This document shows positions 1-8,264 of a DNA stretch of 64,000 nucleotides, one piece after another. Source of the stretch: Ectothiorhodospira lacustris. GTDB taxonomy: Bacteria; Pseudomonadota; Gammaproteobacteria; Ectothiorhodospirales; Ectothiorhodospiraceae. Both the position numbers and the translations under genes were made by a program. The notes under the pieces are model-generated. The model saw only the letters and a program-made list of their open reading frames with translations, did not search any database and had not been told where the DNA came from. Every line of letters begins with the position of its first letter. The stretch's first letter is position 1. The DNA lies in the NCBI RefSeq assembly GCF_022227845.1, contig NZ_JAJNQN010000011.1:57635-121634 (forward strand). The letters run 5' to 3'.

Positions 1-172
1 GCTCCCCGATACGGGCTAACCCCCGGCCGGATGCGGATAAGCGGCCTGGAAGTAGATGAGCGAGTTGAAAGATACCTGAGTTCAAAACTGAAGCAGTAGA
101 GCGAGATTTTGGGAGGCCCACGACTCCGCCGAACACCTGGACTGGCGTCAGGAAAAAGTATGTGGATTTTTA

Positions 173-496
173 CTACTTATAGAAAACAGCCAGCCAAACG
201 GTGATCTCATCTGGATCTGTCCAGGCCACCTTGTGTTTGACGTGTGCCGGTATATTAATGTAGTCACCCGCTGATAAGTCACATTTCGATCCATCTTCAA
301 AAATCAAGGATGCCTTACCCTCGACAACCATTACCCATTCGTTCTCGTCCTGATCGTACCATCCGCTATCAGGTGAGGCATGCCCCTTGGAAACAATACG
401 TTCAATTCTCACCGGTGAAGAACGAACAATATCTTCAAAAACCTCTGATTTAAGGTCCTTGGGAAGCGAATCAAATATATTCAGCGCTTTATGCAT
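173..496 (-). CDS. Small cupin-domain protein
   Basis: A 107-residue protein that looks like one cupin beta-barrel. A turn-rich stretch (about residues 44-60, ending VMVVEG) is followed by the second cupin motif with PAHVKH near residues 82-87 and a C-terminal strand ending AVFYK. The first motif lacks the usual HxH pair (it reads DQDENEW), so metal binding may be altered; the second keeps two histidines. Substrate unknown. Codon use is visibly more AT-rich than in the nif genes next door, and no partner gene is adjacent, so it may have been acquired separately. Not a recognised nif gene. Confidence 0.75.
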   Translation of the reverse strand: MHKALNIFDSLPKDLKSEVFEDIVRSSPVRIERIVSKGHASPDSGWYDQDENEWVMVVEGKASLIFEDGSKCDLSAGDYINIPAHVKHKVAWTDPDEITVWLAVFYK

Positions 497-644
497 TATT
501 CGTAGCGATTCCAGAGCCGGAGAACTTTAACCACCCGTTCTTCATCAATCACTTAGCATACCAGGCGGCGCTGAACATTAATCCACCGTAAAACAGATTT
601 ATAGCGACGGGAGGGTTGATTGGCGCCCAGCGCCCAGCACCTAC

Positions 645-667
645 CCCTCTCCCACAGAGGGAGAGGG
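645..667. repeat. Interspersed palindromic (REP-like) repeat
   Basis: Perfect 9-bp inverted repeat (CCCTCTCCC / GGGAGAGGG, 5-nt loop) just downstream of nifS. It is one copy of a family found in several intergenic regions of the first 33 kb. It may also act as a 3' hairpin for the nifE...nifS transcript; there is no U-tract. Confidence 0.7.
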
Positions 668-697
668 ACTTTCCTGAGAGACCGATCGCATCCCAAA

Positions 698-1906
698 TCA
701 GGCATACGCAGGCGCAAATACTTTTTCCGGGTCCGTGACCGGGCCGTCCACGCCCCAGTAGGGGGACATCTTGCGCAGTCTGGCCACGATCTCGGGCATG
801 ACTTCGATCACCCGGTCGATCTCGGCCCGGGTGTTGTAGCGGGAGAGGGAAAACCGCACCGAACCATGGGCCGCGGTGTAGGGAATCCCCATCGCCCGCA
901 TGACGTGGGAGGGCTCCAGGGAACCGGAGGTGCAGGCGGAGCCGCTGGAAGCGGCGATCCCCACCTGATTCAGCAGCAGCAGGATGGATTCCCCTTCGAT
1001 GTACTCAAAGGCCATGTTCAGGGTGTTGGGCAGCCGGTTGTCCTGATCCCCCATCACCAGGGCATGGGGAATGCGTGCCGCCAGACCCGCCTGCAGGTGG
1101 TCCCGCAGGGCACGAACCTCTTGGTTTTCAAAGTCCATGTGGCCCATGGCCAGCTCGGCGGCCTTGCCCAGAGCGACGATGCCGGCACTGTTCTCGGTGC
1201 CGGCCCGCCGACCCCGTTCCTGATGGCCGCCCCGCAGCAGGGGCCTAAAGCGTAGGCCACGGCGCAGGTAGAGTACGCCGATGCCCTTGGGGGCATGCAG
1301 CTTGTGACCTGAGAGGGAAAGCATATCGATGGCGGAGGATTTCAGGTCGATGGGCAGCTTGCCCACCACCTGCACCGCGTCGGTGTGAAACATCACACCG
1401 GCTTCCCGTGCCATCCGGGCCATGGTTTCCACCGGGAACAGGGTGCCGGTCTCGTTGTTGGCCCACATCACCGTCACCAGGGCCACCTGGTCCGACAGCA
1501 GGACGGCGTAGTGGTCCAGGTCCAGTCGTCCCTTGCCATCCACCGGTAGTCGATGGATGGTGTAGCCCTCTTTTTCCAGTTGTTCGCACACGTTGAGGAT
1601 GGCCGGGTGTTCCACCACGGTGGTGATGATCTCCCGGCGCTGGGGCTGGGCCTTCACCGCCGAGAAGATGGCGGTGGAATCGGACTCGGTGCCGCAGGAG
1701 GTGAACACGATCTCCGAATCATGCTCCGCCCCCAGCAGGGACTGCACCTGGCCCCGGGCCTGCTTGATGGCGTGCCCCACCCGGTTGCCGAAGCTGTGGA
1801 TGGAAGATGGGTTGCCGAACTGCTCGGTGAAGAAGGGCAGCATGGCCTCCACCACCGCCGGGTCCACCCGGGTGGTGGCGTTGTTGTCCAGGTAGATGGG
1901 CTCCAT
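698..1906 (-). CDS. nifS: Nitrogenase-specific cysteine desulfurase NifS
   Basis: PLP-dependent desulfurase that takes sulfur from cysteine and passes it to NifU for Fe-S cluster assembly. About 402 residues, nearly collinear with Azotobacter NifS. The PLP lysine is in SGHKLHAPKG (K202), the active-site cysteine in [10 protein letters not shown] (C325), and a cofactor-contacting histidine in VVEHPA. I chose the ATG at 1906 because GGAGG (1914-1918) lies 7 nt before it; the in-frame ATG at 1912 is only 1 nt from that site and overlaps the nifU stop. It is the last gene of the nifE-to-nifS unit, two bases after nifU, so translation is probably coupled. Confidence 0.97.
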   Translation of the reverse strand: MEPIYLDNNATTRVDPAVVEAMLPFFTEQFGNPSSIHSFGNRVGHAIKQARGQVQSLLGAEHDSEIVFTSCGTESDSTAIFSAVKAQPQRREIITTVVEHPAILNVCEQLEKEGYTIHRLPVDGKGRLDLDHYAVLLSDQVALVTVMWANNETGTLFPVETMARMAREAGVMFHTDAVQVVGKLPIDLKSSAIDMLSLSGHKLHAPKGIGVLYLRRGLRFRPLLRGGHQERGRRAGTENSAGIVALGKAAELAMGHMDFENQEVRALRDHLQAGLAARIPHALVMGDQDNRLPNTLNMAFEYIEGESILLLLNQVGIAASSGSACTSGSLEPSHVMRAMGIPYTAAHGSVRFSLSRYNTRAEIDRVIEVMPEIVARLRKMSPYWGVDGPVTDPEKVFAPAYA

Positions 1907-1908
1907 GA

Positions 1909-2595
1909 TCATTCCTCCATGGCCACGGATCGTACCGACATCTTCGGCATGGTGCGGACCGTAGCCCCACGACGGGCATCGGCTGGCTGAGCGGTGACAT
2001 GGTTTTCCGGGTCAAACGCCTCGCCCCGTTCGGCCAGCATCCGTACCAGGATCTCCTCGATGCCCTCGTGGCAGGCGCTGCAGCCGCCGCCGGCCTTGGT
2101 GTAGAAGGTCACGTCCTGGACCGTGCGCAGGCCGTTCTCTCGGATGGTCTGCTCGATCTTGATGGCATCCACGGCAAAGCACTTGCAGACCAGGGCGCCT
2201 TCTTCGTGATCATCCTTCCAGACCTCGCCGCGATAGTGGGCGATGGCCGCTTCCAGGGCCTCCCGCCCCATGACGGAACAGTGCATCTTCTCCGGCGGCA
2301 GGCCGTCCAGGAAGCCGGCGATGTCCTCGTTGGTCACTTCCAGGGCCTCATCCAGAGTCATGCCCTTGATGAGTTCGGTCAGGGCAGAGCTGGAGGCGAT
2401 GGCGGAACCACAACCGAAGGTCTGGAAGCCGGCATCCAGGATCACCTGGCTCTCCGGATCCACCTTCAGGGTGAGGCGAAGGGCATCCCCGCAGGACAGG
2501 GAACCCACCTCGCCGATGGCATTAGCCCCTTCGACCGCACCGGCGTTGCGGGGGTTGAAGAAGTGCTCTTTGACCTTTTCGGAATAGTCCCACAT
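1909..2595 (-). CDS. nifU: Fe-S scaffold NifU lacking the C-terminal Nfu domain
   Basis: Scaffold on which NifS-derived sulfur and iron are assembled for nitrogenase. The IscU-like domain (residues 1-125) has scaffold cysteines C35, C62 and C106. The central [2Fe-2S] domain has C137, C139, C172 and C175. These match Azotobacter NifU numbering. The protein stops at 228 residues, where family members usually run to about 280-310 with a C-terminal Nfu domain carrying CxxC; that domain is missing. The last 45 residues look unstructured. The stop lies directly before nifS, so this seems a true short form and not a sequencing break. GGAGG precedes the start. Confidence 0.95.
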   Translation of the reverse strand: MWDYSEKVKEHFFNPRNAGAVEGANAIGEVGSLSCGDALRLTLKVDPESQVILDAGFQTFGCGSAIASSSALTELIKGMTLDEALEVTNEDIAGFLDGLPPEKMHCSVMGREALEAAIAHYRGEVWKDDHEEGALVCKCFAVDAIKIEQTIRENGLRTVQDVTFYTKAGGGCSACHEGIEEILVRMLAERGEAFDPENHVTAQPADARRGATVRTMPKMSVRSVAMEE

Positions 2596-2622
2596 GGCTT
2601 CTGTCCTCCGGGATTCTATCGT

Positions 2623-2913
2623 TCAGCTCGCCAGAGCGGCGGGCGCATGGGTATGGCAGTTCTTCGGGCAGACCTTGGCGCAGGCCTGGCAACCGATGCA
2701 GTCCATCGCATCCAGCAGGCGCATGACCATGGAGGCATCGTCGTCGAAATCATCGTCGTCATCGTCGACCTCCCGTTCCGCCAGTTCGAAGCAGTTACGG
2801 GTGCAGACCTTGTAGCAGCGGCCGCAACCGATGCAGTTTTCTTCCTTGAGTTCGGTGATGAAGGCCGGTGTCCAGGGGGTCCCGCCCCGGGTGAGGCCGG
2901 TGATCTGGGTCAT
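2623..2913 (-). CDS. fdxB: nif-associated 2[4Fe-4S] ferredoxin (ferredoxin III type)
   Basis: A 96-residue ferredoxin with two cluster motifs: CIGCGRCYKVC (C27, C30, C33, C37) and CIGCQACAKVC (C72, C75, C78, C82). They are separated by an Asp-rich insert (about residues 49-59), a hallmark of nif-specific ferredoxin III. It ends with the typical CHTHAP tail. It probably donates electrons or assists cofactor synthesis in the cytoplasm. It lies between the DUF269 gene and nifU, separated from the former by a repeat-filled gap of about 180 bp. Confidence 0.93.
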   Translation of the reverse strand: MTQITGLTRGGTPWTPAFITELKEENCIGCGRCYKVCTRNCFELAEREVDDDDDDFDDDASMVMRLLDAMDCIGCQACAKVCPKNCHTHAPAALAS

Positions 2914-2948
2914 GGGTGTCGCCTCTTCTCTATGTTTGTTTTTTGTCT

Positions 2949-3053
2949 CCCTTCTCCCCCAGGGGGAGAAGGGCCGGGGATGAGGGATGGGCGTGGCACC
3001 GTGCCGTGGGCCTTCCCCTCACCCCACCCCCTCTCCCGCAAGGGGAGAGGGGC
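2949..3053. repeat. Two tandem REP-like palindromes inside the nif operon
   Basis: Two units of the family. The first is 2949-2973 (CCCTTCTCCCCC paired with GGGGGAGAAGGG, followed by CCGGGGATGAGGG). The second, about 3015-3053, reads CCCTCACCCC then a CCCTCTCCC / GGGAGAGGG hairpin. They fill the gap between the DUF269 gene and fdxB and could modulate read-through or mRNA stability. Confidence 0.75.
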
Positions 3054-3093
3054 TTGTTTGTCATGCCCCTTTTCGATGAAAGGGGCTGGTTTG

Positions 3094-3552
3094 TTACATC
3101 CCGGCCACGTCCGGGTGATCGCCGACGATGTTCAGGGCCACCGACAGCAGCTTGTCCGACTCGGTCTTCATCTTCGACAGGCTGTCGAAACCGAAGCGAT
3201 GGACGTCACGCAGGGTCTTGTCCACCACCAGCAGCTTGCCCACGGAGATGATCACGCGACCAAAACCCTCCCCGTTCAGGCTGAGCATGACCGTGGCCAT
3301 GCGGCCGCATTCCTTCTCGATCAGCACCGCGACGGCGTTGTAGAACGCATTCACCCGTACCAGGGTGGCCCGGTCCATGTCGGCGACCAGGGGAATCTCC
3401 TTGCGCTTTTCCGGGGTGATGACGAACTGGGACAGCAGCTGTTCTTCGGCTTGCCCATCCCGGGTTCCGAAGGTGTCCAAGGCCCGCATCTGACGGACCA
3501 TCTCCTTCATGAAATCGGTTTCCAGAATGGGATCAGCGGTGGTATTGCTCAT
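3094..3552 (-). CDS. NifX-associated nitrogen fixation protein (DUF269)
   Basis: A 152-residue member of the small family always found behind nifX in proteobacterial nif clusters. Its biochemical role is not settled; a FeMo-co assembly or stability role is inferred from context. The C-terminal part (LVVDKTLRDVHRFGF, then SLSKMKTES) is typical. The open frame extends to 3624, but the ATG at 3552 has GGGGAAGAC just upstream and gives the usual N terminus MSNTTADP. Its start region is 35 bp from the nifX stop, in the same operon. Confidence 0.9.
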   Translation of the reverse strand: MSNTTADPILETDFMKEMVRQMRALDTFGTRDGQAEEQLLSQFVITPEKRKEIPLVADMDRATLVRVNAFYNAVAVLIEKECGRMATVMLSLNGEGFGRVIISVGKLLVVDKTLRDVHRFGFDSLSKMKTESDKLLSVALNIVGDHPDVAGM

Positions 3553-3586
3553 GGATGTCTTCCCCAAATGTCCACAGGTTGATGGA

Positions 3587-4084
3587 TCAGGCTTCTTCCC
3601 ATGGCTCGGCGGCCATGGCGTCAAACCGGTCCGGGTCCGAACGTCCCTGCTGCATGGCCTTGGCCAGCCAGGGTGGCGGACTGCCGTCCCGAATCACATC
3701 CTGAAGCTCGCTCAGCAGCGGACCGATACGGGTCCCGTGAGCCACCTTCAGGGGTTGTACCCCCAGGGCCAGGAGTTGCTTCACCGCCGAGGCGCCCGCT
3801 GCTTCGCAATACACGGCGGCGCAGCCCTGCAGGGCTTCGAACTTGGCCATCAGCTTGTCCTCATGGCCGTCCTGGGACTGCAGACCGAACTGCACGGCCT
3901 CCACCAGTGCAGCCCCCTCACCGTCCAGGCGGTAGATGGCCAGACACTGGGCGGACCCGAAATGCTGGTCCACCCGTTTGAGGTCCGTACTGGCAAAGGC
4001 AATCAGAATCGAGGTTGGCAATGACATGGCGGCGGTCTCAGTGACAGGTGGCGTAACCACCTGCAGGCGACGCTGAAGTCCCAT
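3587..4084 (-). CDS. nifX: FeMo-cofactor carrier/biosynthesis protein NifX
   Basis: 165 residues, with one dinitrogenase Fe-Mo cofactor-binding domain. NifX holds NifB-co or the VK-cluster during FeMo-co assembly on NifEN. Recognisable segments are [10 protein letters not shown] (about residues 36-45) and [19 protein letters not shown]. The start at 4084 overlaps the nifN 3' end by 47 bp, but it has GGAGGG 8 nt upstream, and its N terminus (RRLQVV) resembles Azotobacter NifX. The ATG at 4027 is a weaker alternative. The C-terminal [11 protein letters not shown] motif recurs in NifY of this cluster. Confidence 0.95.
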   Translation of the reverse strand: MGLQRRLQVVTPPVTETAAMSLPTSILIAFASTDLKRVDQHFGSAQCLAIYRLDGEGAALVEAVQFGLQSQDGHEDKLMAKFEALQGCAAVYCEAAGASAVKQLLALGVQPLKVAHGTRIGPLLSELQDVIRDGSPPPWLAKAMQQGRSDPDRFDAMAAEPWEEA

Positions 4085-5468
4085 GGCGAGGACCCTCCGG
4101 AAGGTCGGTGTCGGGAGAACGGTCGTAGATGGAGCGGTACGGGGTCACGCCGTGATGGGACGCCACCCGCAGGTTGGCAAGATCGAACAGGGCCTGTTGC
4201 GCCCCCGCATAGCCGATCCAGGTCCGCCGGAAGCCACCCAGCCAGTCATACTGGGGGAACCCGGCCCGCAACAGGGGGATGCCCAGTCGCTGGGCCGAGG
4301 CCACCCCATGGGCATTGGCAATGAGCAGTTCCGCCCCCTGCTCCCGGGCCATGGCCTCCAGGTCTTCCAGGTCGCCGATCTTGATGGTGCGTACTGTAAG
4401 GCGATCCAGTACCGGCGCCTTGACGGGCACGGCGGCGGCCACCACCTCGCTGCCCACTTCCCGCAGCAGGGCCGAAAAGCCCGCCAGCAGGTCCGCCTCG
4501 CCGGCCACGGCAATGCGTGCCAGCCCCATCATGAAATGGGTGTCGAGCATCGCGTCCTGCAGACGGGCGCGCTGGCGGCGCAGGCGCGCCGGCACCGGCC
4601 GGCCGCTGAGCCGGGACAGGGCCAGCAGCAGTTCATCCGTGGCATCCATGCCCATCAGGCCGTCAAAGCGTAGATCCGACACCCCGGTGCGGGCCTTGAG
4701 CAGATCCGCCGCCGTGGCCATGGAGGCCCCCACCACCAGAGTGGCCTGGGCATTCCCCAAAGTGGCCAGGGCGGACAGGGGCGTGCCGCCGGTGGTCAGG
4801 GCGGACAGGCGCGCCTCGTCCAGATGACCGTCCAGGGAGGCGGACAGATCCGGCAGGACCACCGGTTCCAGGTCGAACGCCTCGATGATCTCCTTGAGAT
4901 GGTCCACATCGCCCGGGGTCAGGCTTGACCCGACCAGCACGTTGAGCTGCCGGGGCCGACTGCCGGGGACCGTCCCGGCCGCCTTCGCCTCGGGCACCAG
5001 GGTGTCGATGAGGGCGGTCACCGCCAGGGCAAAGCCGGTCTCCGCCGAGCCGCAATAATCCGGGGTGTTCACCGGCACCACCGCCACTTGGGCGAATTCA
5101 GGATGCTGCATCCGGAACTCCCGCACCACCCGGTGGATGTCGGCCCCTTCCGTTTCCGACAGCCCGGTGGTGACGATCCCGATCAGAGCCGGCGCGGACT
5201 TATTGCAGATGGTGGCCAGGCCTTCCAGCAGGGCCTCATCCGCCCCCATGACCGCGCTCACCTGGTCCATGGCGGTGGTCTGCAGGGGGATGGGTTCCCG
5301 GAAGTGACGCACCAGGAATACCTTGGCAAAGGCGGTACAGCCCTGGGCGCCATGGAACATGGGCATGGCCCGATCCATGCCCAGGAACGCCAGGGCGCCG
5401 CCCAGGGGCTGGCTGGCCTTGAGGGGGCTGACGGACAGGGCCTTGTTGCGCTTGAGGATCTCGGGCAT
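4038..5468 (-). CDS. nifN: FeMo-cofactor scaffold subunit NifN
   Basis: 476 residues; the beta-like subunit of the NifEN scaffold on which the NifB-derived cluster matures to FeMo-co. It is a NifK relative: [12 protein letters not shown] and HGAQGCTAF near the N terminus retain one of the P-cluster-type cysteines, as expected for NifN. The frame is open further upstream inside nifE, but the ATG at 5468 follows the nifE TGA after a single base (TGACATG), which implies translational coupling and gives the standard [12 protein letters not shown] terminus. Confidence 0.96.
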   Translation of the reverse strand: MPEILKRNKALSVSPLKASQPLGGALAFLGMDRAMPMFHGAQGCTAFAKVFLVRHFREPIPLQTTAMDQVSAVMGADEALLEGLATICNKSAPALIGIVTTGLSETEGADIHRVVREFRMQHPEFAQVAVVPVNTPDYCGSAETGFALAVTALIDTLVPEAKAAGTVPGSRPRQLNVLVGSSLTPGDVDHLKEIIEAFDLEPVVLPDLSASLDGHLDEARLSALTTGGTPLSALATLGNAQATLVVGASMATAADLLKARTGVSDLRFDGLMGMDATDELLLALSRLSGRPVPARLRRQRARLQDAMLDTHFMMGLARIAVAGEADLLAGFSALLREVGSEVVAAAVPVKAPVLDRLTVRTIKIGDLEDLEAMAREQGAELLIANAHGVASAQRLGIPLLRAGFPQYDWLGGFRRTWIGYAGAQQALFDLANLRVASHHGVTPYRSIYDRSPDTDLPEGPRHGTSASPAGGYATCH

Positions 5469-5469
5469 G

Positions 5470-6882
5470 TCAGCGGACCTCCACGGTGACGGGCATGCCG
5501 TCGGCATCCCAGGGTGCGGGTTCACGGACCCGGGGCCAGATGGGGCTTTCCAGGGTGATGGCCAGCTGACGGGCCAGTTCCAGCATCCCTTCATAGCCGG
5601 CATAGGCGTGCTCCCGTTCCTGGTTGATGTCCAGGAAGGGCATGCGGGCCTTGAGGGCGGTGTAGAGGTTGCGGCCACCGGCGATAAGCATGTCGGCCTG
5701 TGTCTCTTCGTAGATACGAAGCAGATTGGCGGGACTGCCGTCCTCGATCATGACCGCGTCCTCCCCCATCAGCTGACGGATCCGGGCCTTGTCGGCGTCG
5801 GTGGACTTGCGGGTGCCGGTGGCCACCACGGTCATGCCCAGATCCTGCAGGGCGGACACCACGGACCAGGACTTGACCCCACCGGTGTAGAGCAGCACCC
5901 GTTTGCCTCGCAGGCGATCCCGCCACGGTGCCAGGGCGGCATCAATGCGGGATTCTTCCCGGGCGATGAGATCCTCGGTGCGCCGGGTCAGATCCGGATC
6001 ATCAATCAGGCAGGCAAAGTCACGCAGGGCCTGGGACATGTCCTGTACCCCGTAGAAGCTGCCCTCGAACCAGGGGGTGCCGTAGCGCTCTTCCAGCTTT
6101 CTGGCCACGTTGATCATGGCCTTGGAACAGACCAGCATGTTGGCCTGACTGCGGTGCATGGACTGGATCTGGTGGAAGCGGGCGTCCCCGGACAGGGTGC
6201 AGAGGATGCGCAGGCCCAGTTCGTCGAACAGGGGCAGCACGTGCCAGAACTCGCCGGCGATGTTGTATTCGGCAATGAGATTGACCTGATGGACCCGGAT
6301 GCCGGGGCGAACCGCGGAGTCGGGGATGGGGTCCGGCTCCCGCGTGCCCACCACCTTCTTCACCATGGTCTCGCCGGCGATGCGGTTGCCCAGGTTCTTG
6401 GAGCCGTAGAAGCCGGCGGCATCCACGTGCACCACCGGTACCTCGAAGCGTTCCTGGGCGGCCTTGCAGACGGCATCCACGTCATCACCGATGAGGGCAG
6501 TGACGCAGGTGTTGTAGACGAACACCGCCGGTGGCCGGTGGGCCTCCACGGCCTGGCGGATGGCGTGGAACAGGCGCTTTTCGGAGCGGCCCATGATCAC
6601 GTCCTGCTCGGTAAGGTCGGTGGTCATGCCCAGGCGGAACAGGTCCGGGCCACCGGAGGAAAGTGTACCCCGGTTGTCCCAGGTGTTACCGGCGCAGGCG
6701 ATGGGGCCATGGACGATATGGGCCACATCGGCCACCGGCAGCAAAGCGATCTGGGCACCGTCGAAGGCACAGCCGCCGGCGGTGGCGCCGGGCTTGGGCC
6801 GGGTGCAGCCGCCCTTGGGCTTGTGGGTGTTGTGGGCACAGGCCGGTTCGTCCAGCAGTGCCTTGATGTCCTGAGCCTTCAT
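5470..6882 (-). CDS. nifE: FeMo-cofactor scaffold subunit NifE
   Basis: 470 residues; alpha-like subunit of NifEN. NifD-related cysteines are visible at C38 (AGGCAFDG), C63 ([11 protein letters not shown]) and C126 ([13 protein letters not shown]). It begins the second nif transcription unit: GGAGG lies just before the ATG, and a sigma-54 promoter with a NifA site lies at 6923-7010. The downstream genes nifN, nifX, DUF269, fdxB, nifU and nifS follow on the same strand with short gaps or overlaps. Confidence 0.97.
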   Translation of the reverse strand: MKAQDIKALLDEPACAHNTHKPKGGCTRPKPGATAGGCAFDGAQIALLPVADVAHIVHGPIACAGNTWDNRGTLSSGGPDLFRLGMTTDLTEQDVIMGRSEKRLFHAIRQAVEAHRPPAVFVYNTCVTALIGDDVDAVCKAAQERFEVPVVHVDAAGFYGSKNLGNRIAGETMVKKVVGTREPDPIPDSAVRPGIRVHQVNLIAEYNIAGEFWHVLPLFDELGLRILCTLSGDARFHQIQSMHRSQANMLVCSKAMINVARKLEERYGTPWFEGSFYGVQDMSQALRDFACLIDDPDLTRRTEDLIAREESRIDAALAPWRDRLRGKRVLLYTGGVKSWSVVSALQDLGMTVVATGTRKSTDADKARIRQLMGEDAVMIEDGSPANLLRIYEETQADMLIAGGRNLYTALKARMPFLDINQEREHAYAGYEGMLELARQLAITLESPIWPRVREPAPWDADGMPVTVEVR

Positions 6883-6922
6883 GCCTTGCCTCCGCGTTTG
6901 GCGCGTTGTTGACGTGATTTAT

Positions 6923-6938
6923 TGCAAGGAGTGGGCCA
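6923..6938 (-). promoter_or_regulatory. Sigma-54 promoter of nifE
   Basis: On the minus strand this reads TGGCCCACTCCTTGCA. It has the -24 GG and -12 GC dinucleotides with exactly 10 nt between them, as RpoN promoters require. The predicted transcript start is about 6912, leaving a 5' leader of about 30 nt before nifE. Confidence 0.85.
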
Positions 6939-6994
6939 GGCCGGATGATGGCATCAAGCTATTGTTTATTTGAGACTTTCAGGAACGAATTGAT

Positions 6995-7010
6995 TGTTGC
7001 GAATGCGACA
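6995..7010 (-). promoter_or_regulatory. NifA upstream activator site for nifE
   Basis: TGT-N10-ACA, here TGTTGCGAATGCGACA, is centred about 70 bp upstream of the nifE -24/-12 element. The spacing suits DNA looping by NifA. Confidence 0.75.
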
Positions 7011-7061
7011 ATGGCGGGAGGATTGGAGGAAGGGTGTCATTGTGGAGGATGGGGCTCCCCC

Positions 7062-7100
7062 CCCTCATCCCCGGCCCTTCTCCCCCGGAGGGGAGAAGGG
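7062..7100. repeat. REP-like palindrome between nifY and nifE
   Basis: CCCTCATCCCCGGCCC leads into a CCCTTCTCCCC / GGGGAGAAGGG hairpin. It sits between the nifY stop and the nifE NifA site, and may serve as the 3' end of the nifHDKTY transcript. Confidence 0.75.
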
Positions 7101-7108
7101 CGATTCAT

Positions 7109-7828
7109 TCAGGCCTCCAGCCCGGTACGGAATTTTTCCAACGTCTGCGGCTGGCGTCCCATGGACTTGGCCAGCCAGGGCGGGGGGGAACCTTTAAGGA
7201 CATCCTGCAACTGGGTGATGACTTCCGAGGCCACGCTGCCCCGGGGGAACTTCACCGGGTGCACCCCGGCGCGAATCACCTTGGCGGCGGCGGGACCACC
7301 GATGCCCTGGACATACAATACTTGGCAGTCATTCACCATGGCGGCACGGGCGGCGTTGCGGTCATCGCTCAGATCCGCAGTTTCCGTCTCGCGGATGTCC
7401 ACCAAACGGGCCTCGGTGGCGGACACCTGATAAACCAGAAACCGCAGGCAAGAACCGAAATGTCCGTCCAGCTTTTCTCCGGTATTGGAGGCCATGGCGA
7501 TGCGTACGGAATCGGGCATGTCACCGGACACGTAATCCTCAATGACGGGCAATCCGGGCTCCACGTCCCGTTCCCCACTGAGATACCGGACGGCCATCTC
7601 CAGGGCCTCGTCGCCGGGGCCGCCCTCCTCCCCTGATTCGGACTTGGGGCGCTTGAAAGCCTGGCGCAGATCCGCCACGGTGAGCCTGGCCAGGCCATCC
7701 TCCCGGATGGGGGCATCCACCTTCTCGATGATGGCCTCGATCAGGCGCGGTAGCTGTACCCCGGGCAGGACCCGGCTCGCCAGGGCGATACGCAGGGCGC
7801 ATTCACGGTTGAGGATGTCGGGTGACAT
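7109..7828 (-). CDS. nifY: NifY/NafY-family FeMo-co carrier
   Basis: 239 residues. The N-terminal helical part (about 1-95, with LTVADLRQAF) resembles the NafY N-terminal apo-NifDK-binding domain. The C-terminal half (about 105-235) is a NifX-type cofactor-binding domain with LDGHFGSCLRF and [11 protein letters not shown]. It is likely to bind apo-dinitrogenase or FeMo-co and help insert the cofactor. It is the last gene of nifHDKTY. NifX and the C-terminal part of NifB share the domain, so this is the third copy in the window. NifY and NafY are hard to tell apart without a tree. Confidence 0.88.
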   Translation of the reverse strand: MSPDILNRECALRIALASRVLPGVQLPRLIEAIIEKVDAPIREDGLARLTVADLRQAFKRPKSESGEEGGPGDEALEMAVRYLSGERDVEPGLPVIEDYVSGDMPDSVRIAMASNTGEKLDGHFGSCLRFLVYQVSATEARLVDIRETETADLSDDRNAARAAMVNDCQVLYVQGIGGPAAAKVIRAGVHPVKFPRGSVASEVITQLQDVLKGSPPPWLAKSMGRQPQTLEKFRTGLEA

Positions 7829-7883
7829 GGGAATCTCCTGATGGTGTCGATATCTGGCTCATTCATTGACACGGCAACCCATG

Positions 7884-7912
7884 CCGTTCGGGCCGAGCCT
7901 GTCGAAGCCCGT
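7884..7912. repeat. Possible second class of dispersed intergenic repeat
   Basis: The stretch GTTCGGGCCGAGCCTGTCG and its continuation resemble a GTTCG...GAGCYTGTCGAA repeat seen between genes in many proteobacteria. It is between nifT and nifY. I saw only one copy here, and the identification is from memory of the motif. Confidence 0.35.
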
Positions 7913-7978
7913 TGCCAGGCAGCCACCTTCGACCAGTGCCGGGTAAACAGCGCTGTCTGAAAGATGACCGTTTCAATA

Positions 7979-8191
7979 TCACAGACGCTTGGCGCGCAGC
8001 GTGATGGGCAGCCGTGGCTCCGGGTCCATGGGCTCCAGGTAATACCGGGTACCGTCCGCCAGGGTCAGTTCCCCACCCCAGAGTCCGGGGCCTTCGTGCT
8101 CCATGGAAACGATCATCTCTTCCAGATCCTTCTTGGGGACGTACAGGGACAGGCCCCCGGCTTCGGTCTTGTTGATCATGACACTGGGCAT
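7979..8191 (-). CDS. nifT: NifT/FixU small nif protein
   Basis: 70 residues, matching the NifT/FixU family in length and in the segments LYVPKKDLEE, WGGELTLADG and LPITLRAKRL. It lies in the usual place after nifK. Function is unknown in the family; loss is usually tolerated. GGAGAG lies before the start. Confidence 0.92.
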   Translation of the reverse strand: MPSVMINKTEAGGLSLYVPKKDLEEMIVSMEHEGPGLWGGELTLADGTRYYLEPMDPEPRLPITLRAKRL

Positions 8192-8264
8192 GATGGTGTT
8201 CTCTCCGGCGAAGTAAGCCCCTCTCCCGTGGATGGAAGAGGGGCAAAGATGAGGACGCGTGGGG

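Noticed and set aside
1..172. Possible truncated gene or repeat at the window start
   Set aside because: Frequent stops in all frames and no recognisable motif.
497..644. attC-like or promoter signal between the cupin gene and nifS
   Set aside because: A few AAC/GTT-like words and GGCGGCGC occur, but no paired arms; too weak to report.
1999..3582. Long plus-strand open frame across fdxB and nifU
   Set aside because: Antisense shadow of strongly conserved nif genes in GC-rich DNA. The same applies to long frames opposite nifE, nifK, nifD, purL, hemN, hscA and iscS.
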